A stretch of 64,000 bases of DNA from Blepharisma japonicum (lineage: Eukaryota; Ciliophora; Heterotrichea; Heterotrichida; Blepharismidae). The notes beneath the pieces were generated by a model. The model ran no database searches. It saw nothing but the letters and a program-made list of their open reading frames with translations, and had not been told where the DNA came from. Position 1 is the first letter of the stretch. Each line of letters opens with the position of its first letter. The stretch spans positions 87,950-151,949 of the forward strand of contig CATKHK010000099.1 in NCBI GenBank assembly GCA_949751835.1, written 5' to 3'. Made by a program: the position numbers and the translations under genes. Below are positions 55,243 through 64,000 of this stretch, in pieces.

Positions 55243-56544
55243 ATGTTAAGCGGACAGTGCTTCAAAGAGGGCTGCACAAATAGGCTCTACTGAAAGTGTG
55301 AATGCGAAGGTATTGTCTTAATCTGCAAAATTCATCTTTCTAGCCATGTCAAAAAGCCAACTTCTAAAGGTCACCAATATCAAAAAATTTCCTTGAAGCC
55401 AGCAGAAGAAATTAGGCAGCCACTTATCAATAAGTTAAAAGAACTTAAAGTGAATATCAAAAAATACAGAATTGAGGCAATTATGAATGCAAATGAAGTA
55501 ATCAAGAATTTTAAAACTGAATTTGGGAAATATATAGATCAAATTAAAAAAGTAGAAGCAAGATGTAATAAAATGCTAAAAGTTTTGTATAGTAGAGAAA
55601 AGGTTCTTGATATTACTAATGATGATGATATAGAAAGCTTACTTAAATGCAACGCTTCAAATGCTCAAAGTATGATGGCTAGATTAAATCTAAATGATTG
55701 CTACTTAGATTATAAAGATATAAATGCAGCAATTAGCAAAATTTACGAAGAACCTTTTAATCCTTTTAGACAGCTTGTGGAAAATATAATTAAATCAAAT
55801 GAGCTTTCATTTTTTAGACATTGCACTTCAAATTTTTCTACTATAAACTTAGATACTTTCCAGGTTTCTTCTACTTTAGATCTCCCAACTCAAGAATCAA
55901 TTCACGGATACATGGCAAGTTGCATACTTCCTGATTATACTTATTTTTACTGCTGCAATCCAAATGGTAAATCAGGCCTCACATTTATTATTGACAAAAA
56001 TAAAAATATTAAGCAGCTTCAAAATTCAAAAGTTAACTACTACGCAGAACCAATATTTTATAAAAATTTTATATATTTAATAGGAGGAACCAATAACTTT
56101 GCTGAAAGATATGATTTTAAAAAAGACTTGTGGGAAAGCATGACTCCGCCACCTCAAGGTTTGAATTTTCATTGCAGCTGCAATGCTTTATATAGGGATT
56201 TGATTCTTATAACAAGTTATAGTATGCAAAAAATGATAATTTATAGAATATCTCAAAATAGCTACCAAGAAATACCAAATCTGGTGTTAAATATTAATTT
56301 TATTAAATATATGCTGATAGCGAATAATAGAGTTTATTTATTTGAGAAAGGGGGAAGGGTTTTCGAAAGTGCTGAAAACAATATTTTAATTTGGGATCAA
56401 ATAGGAAATAACAGCATAACAAGAGATTTAAACCAATCAAGTGTTGTTCGTTATAAGGGTAGCCTTTACTTCGTTATTTATCCAAATCAGCTGTGGAAAT
56501 TTGATCTTAGTTCTAAGCAAGCATCTCAGGTTGCAACCCTCTAA
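55243..56544 (+). CDS. B-box zinc plus kelch-like protein
   Basis: 433 residues; TGA in the first 20 codons is read as Trp. The N-terminal 45 residues have Cys/His spacing of a B-box (CFKEGC, WKCECEG, CKIHLSSHVKK, GHQYQ). A helical coil follows (about 55-125), then a beta-rich propeller of kelch type (about 190-430: FIYLIGGTNNFAERYDFKKDLWE, FHCSCNALYRDLILITSY). B-box, coil, propeller is the TRIM-like layout without RING. It is the longer relative of family B. Function unknown. Confidence 0.78.
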
Positions 56545-56748
56545 AATTGGATTTTAGAACTTTTAATAAGGCTTTATTCTAAATTTTGTTAATCCTTAAC
56601 TAGATTTCTAATTCTATTTAATTGCAACTTCTGAAATTAATATTGGATAAACTAGTGTGAATTTTTAGAAATTATAATGGAACTATTAAAAATCAATAAA
56701 TTATAGCTAAAAATCAAAATATGAAGAGAATGCAAATTATGCTAATAA

Positions 56749-57080
56749 CTAACCTTTATTTTTATTTTCTTTATCTTTTTCTTCAGCCTCCTTAGCTTCT
56801 TTTAAAGTTTGCTTTACGGATTCCAAAAACTAAGATCGTTCAGATGAAGTTAAACTCGCAAGAAGCTTTAAATTTTTATAAAGAAATATCAAATATAAAA
56901 CAGTAAATACAATAGCTACAACCATAGCAATTGTAAAAGCTACTTCATCTACAGTTATAATCAAAATAATTCTCAAAATCGTATGTAATATAAGGTAAAG
57001 CATTTGGAAATACAATAGAATTACATAAAATTTATGGATAACATTTCATCAAAAGACAGGTATAAGATTTTTTCTTCATA
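56749..57080 (-). pseudogene. family C fragment (copy 2)
   Basis: Homologous to the hydrophobic half of family C: LYLILHTILRIILIITVDEVAF, FLYKNLKLLASLTSSERS. A TAG follows SSERS where copy 1 has Asp, after which the frame goes on (FLESVKQTLKEAKEAEEK) to TAG at 56749-56751. Upstream the frame is closed by a TAG before the N-terminal motif. A 5'-truncated relic. Confidence 0.65.
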
Positions 57081-57481
57081 TAAAATCCTAAAGTAATAAT
57101 CCAAAATAAGCCTTTTCCCACAAATTCACACTGATAAGTTTTTCTCCAGTATTTGATATATTCAGACTTGAGAAGGCAAACGTTATCTTATGTCATTTTC
57201 TGATTAGATTAAAATTATTTATACATCAATATTATAAATAATGAGTATAAAACTTTCTGAAAAATCTAGAGTTTTTGATAAAAAATAGAGCAAGTTGATA
57301 AGTTTTAAATTAAACAAAATTATTATCTACTCCTTAATTGTGAAAATTATCCTCCACTTTAGAATTAAATTATACATACAAAATCTCTATGCATGAATGG
57401 CTCCATATGCAAAATTCATTTAGAAAAGGATTCCACATATGGGACTCCATTTATAATTAAGTGAACGCATAATATTAATTA
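57081..57481. other. duplicated flank, no gene
   Basis: Resembles parts of 54630-54720 (left) and 51498-51781 (right), i.e. the non-coding edges of the duplicated block. Confidence 0.45.
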
Positions 57482-58345
57482 TTATCTGATATCTGTTTTT
57501 ATTCCTTGCAAATTTTGATTAATTTCAATTTTTTCAGATTCAAATGTTTTCAAAGAAAATTCATATAATGAGTTACCTATAGTATAGTAAATTATTCCTT
57601 TATAATATGCACGAGGGAAATATTCATTAAGAGGCAAATTTTCTGTATAATTACTCACAAAAGACCACTCTGATAAAGGATCATCACAACAGTAAATTTC
57701 TTTTATATTTGAAAGAATTACCAAATAAATTTTTGATTCAATTTTAATTAACATTTGCTCTCTTCCTTGATAAGAATTTTTACTCAGAAAATGCTGGCTA
57801 TAAGAATCCAAAATCATATCATAAATTCATATTCCATTTGTTCCGGCAGCAATAATAATTTTTTGATTAATCCCGGTGCATGTAAAAGGGTATGTGAATG
57901 GGCAAATAGACAAAACAATTCATCTATTTTCTGAAATAATATATCTTTTAGCAATCCTCGAGGTATTGGCTCCATGAATTAAATCAAACTCACTTTTAAA
58001 AATAAAAATTGAATTATCGTAAAAGCAAGCAGCAAAATAATAACGATTAGAAGGCTCTTTAGGAGTTTCGATAGCTTTCATATTCAAATTTTCATCTGAT
58101 ATGAACGGATATTCTGGACCACCCAAATTTTCAATATTTATTCCAAAAATACGATTACCAGGAATCGCCATGCTATGTCTGACAAAAAGAGGATATGCTC
58201 GACTTGTTAAAGAAAAATCAATCATTCTTGCTGGGAGATTAATTCTTTTAATAGTTTTTCTAATTGACTTTTCTCAAATTCATAAATAATCTGTTTCAAT
58301 TTCATTTTGGTCAATTCTTTTGTCAATTATTTGGCTTAGCTTCAT
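57482..58345 (-). CDS. family B kelch-like protein (intact copy 2)
   Basis: 287 residues from ATG at 58345-58343 to TAA, with TGA-coded Trp at the blade ends (for example after YIISENR). About 80-85 percent like copy 1 by eye (YPLFVRHSMAIPGNRIFGIN, SKIYLVILSNIKEIYCCDDP) plus eight extra C-terminal residues. It is followed by the family A copy at 58630-59364 as copy 1 is followed by copy 2 of family A. Confidence 0.75.
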
Positions 58346-58629
58346 ATTTATTATTTATCATAGTAAAATTCATTATAGAAAAATTAATTATTTACTTTGA
58401 TGATCAAAATTTAAATTAACTCTAAAATAATAAAATAGCTAAGAGCAATTTTAAATATTTTTTGCTCAATATAAACAAAAGAATATAAAACTAAAGTTAA
58501 AATAAAAATACATAGCTTGATAAAAGCTTTTCAAATTATTTTTAGATAGTTGGGTTTAAAAAAGATCATTAAACGCAAATGCTAAACATAATTTTAAAAT
58601 TAATGCTGATATTTTCATCTGGAAAAATA
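58346..58629. other. intergenic, nothing recognised
   Basis: AT-rich spacer between the family B and family A genes, less conserved than the genes. Confidence 0.45.
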
Positions 58630-59364
58630 TTAATTGTTGATTTTATCTTGAATTTCCACAATTATTTGAAGCTCATGGCTTTCTAGCTGCTTTAATTCTA
58701 AATTTTTTTTTCTAATGGATTCCTTAACAGCATCTAGCTGATTAAACTCTGGAAAATCTTGAATAAGTAATTGTTCTACTTCCCTAAAGCTTTTCAAAAA
58801 GGGATAATATTTTCTCATAATTTCAATCCAATCAAAAGTATTTGCAAGTCATTCCAAAAGGATCCCTTCTGTATATGAATGATAACTAATTTGCCATATT
58901 CTATTCCTATCAGCATTTATTTTTGGCAATAAATCATAAAAAATTGATTCAGATATCTCATTGTAATCTAAATTCGCAAGCTTTCTTATCAATGAAGCAG
59001 GGCTTGAAAATTTTGAAAAAATAGCTTGATTATTAAGCAGCATACTAACACCTTCAGTTCCTGGACCATATGCCCTACGGTCTTTATAGGTGCTCATAAG
59101 GATTCACAAGTCATCGTTCATATTCGTTACACTTCTAGGATATATAAGATTATCTATGATATCATTTCTGCTTTGAAAAGGCTTAGCTAGGTCAATATAA
59201 TGATCTACAGCTACTTGTAGCGTCAGTTTTTGTAAGTTTAGAAGTTCGAGTTCAATTTTGATTGTTTTAATTAAGTGAGTAACTTTGTCATAAAGATGAA
59301 TAGCAGAGGATTTTGCTTTTTCTCCTTTTTCAATTAAACTGATCAACTCTGAGTAAACTTTCAT
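58630..59364 (-). CDS. family A protein (copy 3, intact)
   Basis: 244 residues, ATG at 59364 to TAA, with TGA Trp codons after MNDDL and GILLE. Helical throughout: about 1-60 (amphipathic helices), YIDLAKPFQSR, a distinct block YKDRRAYGPGTEGVSMLL, IYDLLPKINADRNRIWQIS and a coiled C-terminus (KNLELKQLESHELQIIVEIQ). No signal or membrane segment. The best example of a family otherwise present as a pseudogene and a start-less copy; no relative recognised. Confidence 0.72.
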
Positions 59365-59567
59365 TAGATTATATGAAAGATATTTTGATAAATCAGGAAG
59401 AAACAGATATTAAAAAAATAAAGCTTAATATTATAGATTGTTTGTATAATATATATATCAATATCTTGATTTAAACACATTTCTCAACTTTTTCTGTCTC
59501 TAATAACTTATGAAATCACAATTTTAGCATAAAACAATTTAATTTTTAGCAATATTTCTATAATAAA
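59365..59567. other. divergent intergenic region
   Basis: 203 bases between the divergent family A and family C copies; AT-rich. Confidence 0.4.
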
Positions 59568-60296
59568 ATGTTGAACGATGAGGAATTGTCGAAAATAATA
59601 CAAGCGACAGAATTAGAAAAACTAGCTAATAAAGATAAAGAAAGAAACAACCAATTGAATCTGGGCGTGCCTATAGAAATTAATAGCAACAATACTGGAA
59701 TTGGCACTAATCAATCGAATCAATTCGTTTTTGCTCCAGGTATTATTAGTCCTGCTGAGATCGATCCAGGACGTTTTGCTTCTAATATTGCTAATCCTGC
59801 TCAGGCTGATCCAAGAATTTTTTCTCCAGATATTGCTAATCAAGCTGCTGAGCAAACAGATAATACATGATCACGTTATCATAGAATTGCAACTTTTTCA
59901 AAAATAACTAAAATCGCTACCAAGGTTGATCTTATAGCTGTTCTTCTATATCTTTTCACAGGAATATATGGATTACTTGTATTAGCACTTATACCTTTTT
60001 TAGGGTAATAGAGATATTTTGGAGCAAGATTTCTATCGTCACATTTAATACTTTTATATATGATTTGCCTTGTCTTAGTTACAATTTTGAGAATTGTTTT
60101 CATTTTCATTGCGGATAATACAATTTTTACAGCTTTCACTTGTATCATGATTTTTTTGACAATTATTTATTGGATATTTCTTTATTTTTTTTACAAACAC
60201 TTGAAATCTTTAACTTCAGATGATAAAAATGAGGTTTGGGCAATATTAAATGGAGGAGCAGGCACTCAGAAGCCAAAAGAGAATAATAGGACTTAG
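59568..60296 (+). pseudogene. family C copy 3, interrupted by TAA-TAG
   Basis: Starts MLNDEELSKIIQATELEKL and continues through a Pro/Ala/Asp repeat (FAPGIISPAEIDPGRF, FASNIANPAQADPRIF, FSPDIANQAA), a TGA Trp and hydrophobic helices (ILVLALIPFLG). At 60008-60013 the frame meets TAA TAG inside a short insert; without about 9 bases (GTAATAGAG) it reads LGYFGARF and aligns with copy 5, and the frame then stays open to 60296 (YWIFLYFFYKHLKSLT). Nine bases is too short for a spliceosomal intron here, so I call it a probable pseudogene. Confidence 0.6.
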
Positions 60297-60943
60297 CTAT
60301 AACTTAAATCTAATCATTTTTAATATCTTTGTTTGGTATTTTGCTTATCAGCTATTAATAATAAAATGTTTATAAGGTCTCTCTATCTCCATTTATTATG
60401 AAAATCAATTCTTTTATATAAATAAAGGCTTAATATTGTAATAGAACTATTAAGCTAGTCCATAAGGAAGAAAATTCTTATCAGAATGAAATTTAGGAGA
60501 AAAAATTATTTTATTAAACTTATATTTAATGTGCATTCATAAAAACCATAAAATCAAGCTTAGATATGTGAAGAGATAAATAGCAAGCAATATTCTTCCT
60601 TATCTAAAACATATTTTCACATGATTTAAATTTGTAACAAAGGTTGACAATGGAGGACAAGATGGAAAAGCAGAAGCTTTGCGAGTCTCTGACTGATGAG
60701 TTGACAGAGAAGTGTACCACTTAAGGTAAGAATGAGAGTAAATCAATAGTGACAAATTTACTCTCTGCAATTCAATCAAATTTTAATCATTTTAATATGA
60801 TTAAATCAAAGTGCTAGTAAGCTATTGAAATGCATAAATCAAACACATTTTAATTTGCTGATTTAATATTATAGGTTAATCTTACAATATAAATATATTG
60901 TCTTGATTTAAGTAATTTTAGTAAATTATTTTAACTTTTTCTA
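60297..60943. other. gene-poor stretch with a small GC-richer open frame
   Basis: Mostly AT-rich. A 24-codon frame at 60650-60724 (MEDKMEKQKLCESLTDELTE...) has unusually high GC for the region; not recognised and possibly chance. Confidence 0.4.
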
Positions 60944-61056
60944 ATATGAGAAGTTGGCAAAAATGCTGCAAGAAGAATTCAAAGGAATTATAATTCAAAA
61001 TCAAAAGCTGGAAGCAAAGAACTGAATCAGCATGCGCTTATAAAAAATGAATGACA
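60944..61056 (+). pseudogene. family C 5' relic
   Basis: EKLAKMLQEEFKGIIIQN and surrounding bases match the first 20 codons of copy 5 (TTGGCAAAAAAGTTGCAAGACGAAGAA), but the ATG is out of frame with the motif and the frame soon ends in TAA. Only the start of the gene is seen. Confidence 0.55.
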
Positions 61057-61221
61057 GTAATACTATAATTTGCCCTATTCAGGTCCATCCAGGCCATCAA
61101 ATAATTTTGGGTATGCATGAGATTGGTAAATTAATTTAAATAAATTCATTTTGCATCATATCATAATAAATATAAGCCAAATCTTTAATAAAATGACAGT
61201 GCATAGTCATATATAAAAATA

Positions 61222-61354
61222 CTCCAGTTGGTCGAACCACCTGGAGACTTGGTAATGAACCACAGAAGACTCATTTACCACAGTTAATTTGATCAACCTG
61301 AGTAGTTAAATCGACTGGAGAGGTCCTTTCTCCGTCCCTAAGCCTATATTGGGC
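61222..61354. ncRNA. candidate structured RNA (Pol III-like, minus strand favoured)
   Basis: A GC-rich island in AT-rich DNA. Hairpins: CTCCAG 61222-61227 with CTGGAG 61241-61246 (inner TGGT/ACCA), GGTAATGA 61251-61258 with TCATTTACC 61271-61279 (one bulge), GGAGAGG/TTTCTCC 61317-61333, GCCTA/TGGGC 61342-61354. CTCCAGTTG 61222-61230 can instead pair with CGACTGGAG 61312-61320, closing the whole domain. On the minus strand GGTTCGACC resembles a Pol III B box and is followed by TTTTT. It matches no RNA I know (not U1-U6, SRP or tRNA). Confidence 0.4.
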
Positions 61355-61547
61355 TATTAAGAAGCAAAACTTATGCATAAAAATATTTTTTAAATGTTTT
61401 TGGCAGAATGCTGAATTTATTGTAAATCCCAAAATTTCAAGATCAGGATCAGCAGAACCTGGAGCTAAACTGGAATATTTACCAGATCACGTTCAAATCT
61501 AGCATTACTGCCATTAATTTTAGAGATTGCTCTATTTTGTGAATTCA
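61355..61547 (-). pseudogene. degenerate further unit of the 180-bp coding repeat
   Basis: From about 61440 to 61547 the minus strand reads as a further unit of the repeat in the neighbouring family C gene (ISKINGSNARFERDLVNIPV) but out of frame with it and with stops. It lies directly after the TAA of that gene. Confidence 0.55.
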
Positions 61548-62063
61548 TTATTTATCTTTAAGAGCGAGTTCAAACTCTTCATTTTGCAACTTTCTTGCAA
61601 TCTCCTCATCACTTAGAGCAGGGTAAGCAGGAGCTGAATTTGGAGCTAAAACTTGAATATTTGCCTGATCGCGTTCAAATCTAGCATCACTGTCATTAAT
61701 TTTTATTGCTTGCTCTATTTTACGATTTTCTTGTTGATTTATAAAGGGTTCACACTCTTCATTCCACAATTTTATTGCAATCTCCTCATCAGTTAGAGTA
61801 GGGTAAGCAGAAGCTGGATTTGGAGCTAAAACTTGAATATTTACCAGATCACGTTCAAGTCTATCATTAATGTCATTAATTTTTATTGATTGCTCTTTTT
61901 TATGATTTTCTTGTTGGTTTATAAAGGGTTCAAATTCTTCATTCTGCAATTTTCTTGCATACTCCTCATTACTTAGAACTATATTATGAAATTCTTGTTT
62001 TTTTATATAGAGTTCTAATTCTTCATTCTGCAATTTTCTTGCATACTCTTCATCATTTAACAT
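61548..62063 (-). CDS. family C-related repeat protein (copy 4), no membrane part
   Basis: 171 residues, ATG at 62063 to TAA. It is built from four units that begin (L/D)xxEE(Y/I)A.KL.NEE(F/C/L)E: at about 1, 31, 92 and 152. The last two full units repeat every 60 residues (180 nt), each with NQQEN...IKIND...FERD..NIQVLAPN. Membrane helices of other family C members are missing, with a dead repeat unit after the stop, so it may be a truncated member that still has an open frame. Confidence 0.6.
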   Translation of the reverse strand: MLNDEEYARKLQNEELELYIKKQEFHNIVLSNEEYARKLQNEEFEPFINQQENHKKEQSIKINDINDRLERDLVNIQVLAPNPASAYPTLTDEEIAIKLWNEECEPFINQQENRKIEQAIKINDSDARFERDQANIQVLAPNSAPAYPALSDEEIARKLQNEEFELALKDK

Positions 62064-62914
62064 TTTATTATAGAAGAATCATTCTTAAAGGTGTATAAAA
62101 TAGCAGAGTTAAGAGGGAAGCAGGAAGCAGGAATAAAGTAGAAAGGGAATCAAAATCTGATGTAGGAAAAAAACGAAATCGAAGCCTCAGAATTAGTGCA
62201 AAAAATTGAAGCAGGAATTAAGGCAAAAAACTGAAGAAGGAATTGAAGCAGAAATTTTGGCTGAAATCGGTGCAGAAAGGAATTAAAAATTGAAATAGAA
62301 ATTGAAGCAGAAGCAAAAATGAAGCAGAAGTTGAAATAGATATTGAGTCAGAAATTTGAGCAGATATTGCAGTAGAAATTGAAGCAGAATTAAGAGTTAG
62401 AAACAAGAAAGATGCAATAAGCCCATAAGAGCTTTAACGATGCTCACACATCATTCTAATAATAGATTGATTGACTGATAGTTTGATTAAATGGTGTACA
62501 ACACTGGCGAATCCTACTGCAATCCAACATAATAATCAAAATATGGAATGAAGCCAGATGAAATAAATCCTTATGGCCTTAAAACGAGATTATTATAAAT
62601 CTTAAGCTAAACCAAGCCTAATTTATAATATGAAAAAAAGCAAATGTTTAAAGATGATTAAAGAAGATTAAACCAAAATCTCTACAAAGTTTCAATTTTC
62701 TATGATATTGATTGATGCAGTCGCAGCATTTCCTCAGATTTTAATTATTCTTATATAATTTGCAACTGTGTTGAATTAATATTATAGATTAAAGTAAATT
62801 AGTATATGTAAATATACTGATTCTGCAAATTTATACATTACTAGTTATTACCAATATAATGTCATTATATTTAATCGATAACAATTTTGATATTTATGAT
62901 ATTTTTATAATAAA
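62064..62914. repeat. low-complexity GAAGCAGAA-type repeats and spacer
   Basis: About 62100-62405 is a degenerate run of short units such as ATTGAAGCAGAA and GAAGCAGGAA on the plus strand, closed by several stops in all frames. It looks like decayed low-complexity coding or simple-repeat DNA. The remainder to 62914 is AT-rich with nothing recognised. Confidence 0.5.
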
Positions 62915-63580
62915 ATGCTTAGTGATGAAGAATTGGCAAAAAAGTTGCAAGACGAAGAACTCAACGAAATAATAATTATAGACAAATCTGCAAGCGAACA
63001 AATAAAACATCCACTGGCACTCGAAATTAATGAAAATAACGCTAGATTTGAATCTCAGCCCAATCAGCAAAATTTTGCTCCAGCTGTTTATGATCCTACT
63101 CAGTTAAACCAGCAAATTTTCGCTCCAGCTGTAAATGATTCTGTTCCTGTTGACCCAGATTATATCAAAAAAGACAAATTCCTTAGAACAATAAGATTTT
63201 CAAATTGAATGAAAATTTTTTGTCTTATTGAATTCTTTTTAATTTTCGTATATATTTTGACAGGTATATTTCCATTGGTTTTGTTGGTAGTTTTGCCTTT
63301 ATTAGGATATCTTGCACAGAAAAAGTTATCCTCGGTTTTACTAGCTATATATATGGTAAGTCTTGCAATAGTTTCAATTTTGAGAATTGTTCTAATTGTT
63401 ATTGCAAATAATATTGCTTTTACAATTTTAACTGTTATCATAATTATAATCACTATCCCTTATTTGATGTTTCTTTATAAATTCTCCAGGCTTCTTACAG
63501 ATTTAACTTCAAGTGAGAAAAATGAGATTTTTGAAATGTTAAAGAATGATTGAAAATATAAAATATGTGGGTGGTTCTAA
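62915..63580 (+). CDS. family C protein (copy 5, intact)
   Basis: 221 residues, ATG at 62915 to TAA at 63578-63580; TGA at 63206-63208 and 63551-63553 are read as Trp. N-terminal LSDEELAKKLQDEELNE, a Gln/Pro/Ala linker with NQ..FAPAV.DP repeats (about 50-85), a Trp-led junction and four hydrophobic helices (about 100-190: FFLIFVYILTGIFPLVLLVV, LAIYMVSLAIVSILRIVLIV, FTILTVIIIIITIPYLMFLY), then SSEKNEIFEMLKND. Best intact reference for the family; probably a small multispanning membrane protein with a cytosolic helical N-terminus. Function unknown. Confidence 0.72.
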
Positions 63581-63781
63581 ATATATTTTGCAATCTCTAT
63601 ATTTTTAAACCAGTTATTAGTGTTTTTATATCATAGAATTTAGCATCATAATTATTTATTTAGCCTTAATTTTTCAAATAAAAATTGTATAAATATAGTA
63701 CTTATTATATGTATTAAATTAAAGTAAGCACCTTGTTTAAAGTCGGCCTGCAAGCTTATCTGCCAAATAAATCGATTTTTT
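63581..63781. other. convergent 3' spacer
   Basis: About 200 bases of AT-rich DNA between convergent genes. Confidence 0.45.
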
Positions 63782-64000
63782 TTATTTTAAGGCTTCCAAG
63801 AGTTGTCTGATGAGGACCTTGAATTCATTGACATCGATTGTTCCACTTCCATCAGCATCAAGAGCATGAAGATCTTGGTCAACAGCGTGGTCAGTTGGTG
63901 GCTGAATATTGGCTTCACGTGCAACTTGGATCATAGCATTCTTGAGCTCTCTTTTATCGATTGTTCCTGATTGATCAGCATCGACTTGATCAAAGACAGC
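63782..64000 (-). CDS. EF-hand protein, C-terminal part (runs off window)
   Basis: The last 72 codons before TAA at 63784-63782. Two canonical EF-hand loops, DADQSGTIDKRE and DADGSGTIDVNE, separated by about 37 residues and ending RQLLEALK, give a calmodulin/centrin-type C-lobe. GC is clearly higher and codons more uniform than in neighbours, suggesting strong expression. The upstream part lies beyond the window. Confidence 0.88.
   Translation of the reverse strand, partial: AVFDQVDADQSGTIDKRELKNAMIQVAREANIQPPTDHAVDQDLHALDADGSGTIDVNEFKVLIRQLLEALK

Noticed and set aside
60008-60040. 24-nt intron GTAATAG...CAAG in family C copy 3
   Set aside because: It would remove the residues that align with copy 5; all supported introns here are 15-16 nt.
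1-64000. Standard genetic code / Stentor origin
   Set aside because: Stentor has similar tiny introns but the standard code. Here TGA sits at conserved Trp sites in at least ten genes.

Overview
This window looks like macronuclear DNA of a heterotrich ciliate very close to Blepharisma. Three things seen in the sequence point there. First, UGA is read as tryptophan: many genes run through in-frame TGA at conserved Trp sites (WIDVE of lysozymes, the Trp after the kinesis of the cyclin fold, the Trp before a K+ channel pore), and every gene resolved here ends in TAA or TAG. Second, genes carry tiny GTA...AG introns, nine of 15 nt and one of 16 nt, several with in-frame stops. Third, the DNA is AT-rich and compact, with some gene gaps of only 15-40 nt. 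I saw no bacterial operon features, tRNA, rRNA, CRISPR array or telomere repeat array.

Layout. 1-6.2 kb: a tandem, same-strand array of six GH25-type secreted lysozyme genes (the first cut by the window edge) plus one relic; one copy has lost both catalytic acids. 6.5-43.8 kb: ordinary single-copy eukaryotic genes. These are a UBTD1/2-like ubiquitin-domain protein, a protein of unknown family, a cyclin Y/PHO80-like cyclin, coiled-coil proteins, a TBC1D23 orthologue, a multi-EF-hand protein next to a BK/Slo-type K+ channel, an F-box-like protein, a CFAP97-like protein, a Na+/H+ exchanger, a CNBD-type K+ channel, a kelch-BTB protein, a ubiquitin-like protein, mitochondrial bL12, a zinc/coiled-coil protein, a ZDHHC1/11-like palmitoyltransferase, DPH3, a degenerate otubain-like RING protein, an LRR protein and two LITAF-like proteins. 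Ion transport and membrane targeting (five short N-terminal myristoyl/palmitoyl motifs) recur.

44-63.6 kb: an accessory-looking region, gene-poor and rich in duplicated lineage-specific families. I call them family A (about 244 aa, unknown), family B (kelch-like propeller, about 280 aa) and family C (N-terminal DEE..KLQ.EE motif plus hydrophobic C-terminal helices). They occur as intact copies, broken copies and relics, with a B-A block of about 2 kb duplicated (51.5-53.6 and 57.3-59.4 kb). The region also holds a PH-domain protein kinase, a B-box/kelch protein, a broken OTU-plus-integrase-like retroelement or transposon gene, a 180-bp tandem coding repeat and a candidate structured RNA near 61.3 kb. 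The window ends in the C-terminal part of an EF-hand protein with richer GC and codon use suggesting high expression.

All functional names come from reading motifs by eye; no database search was run.
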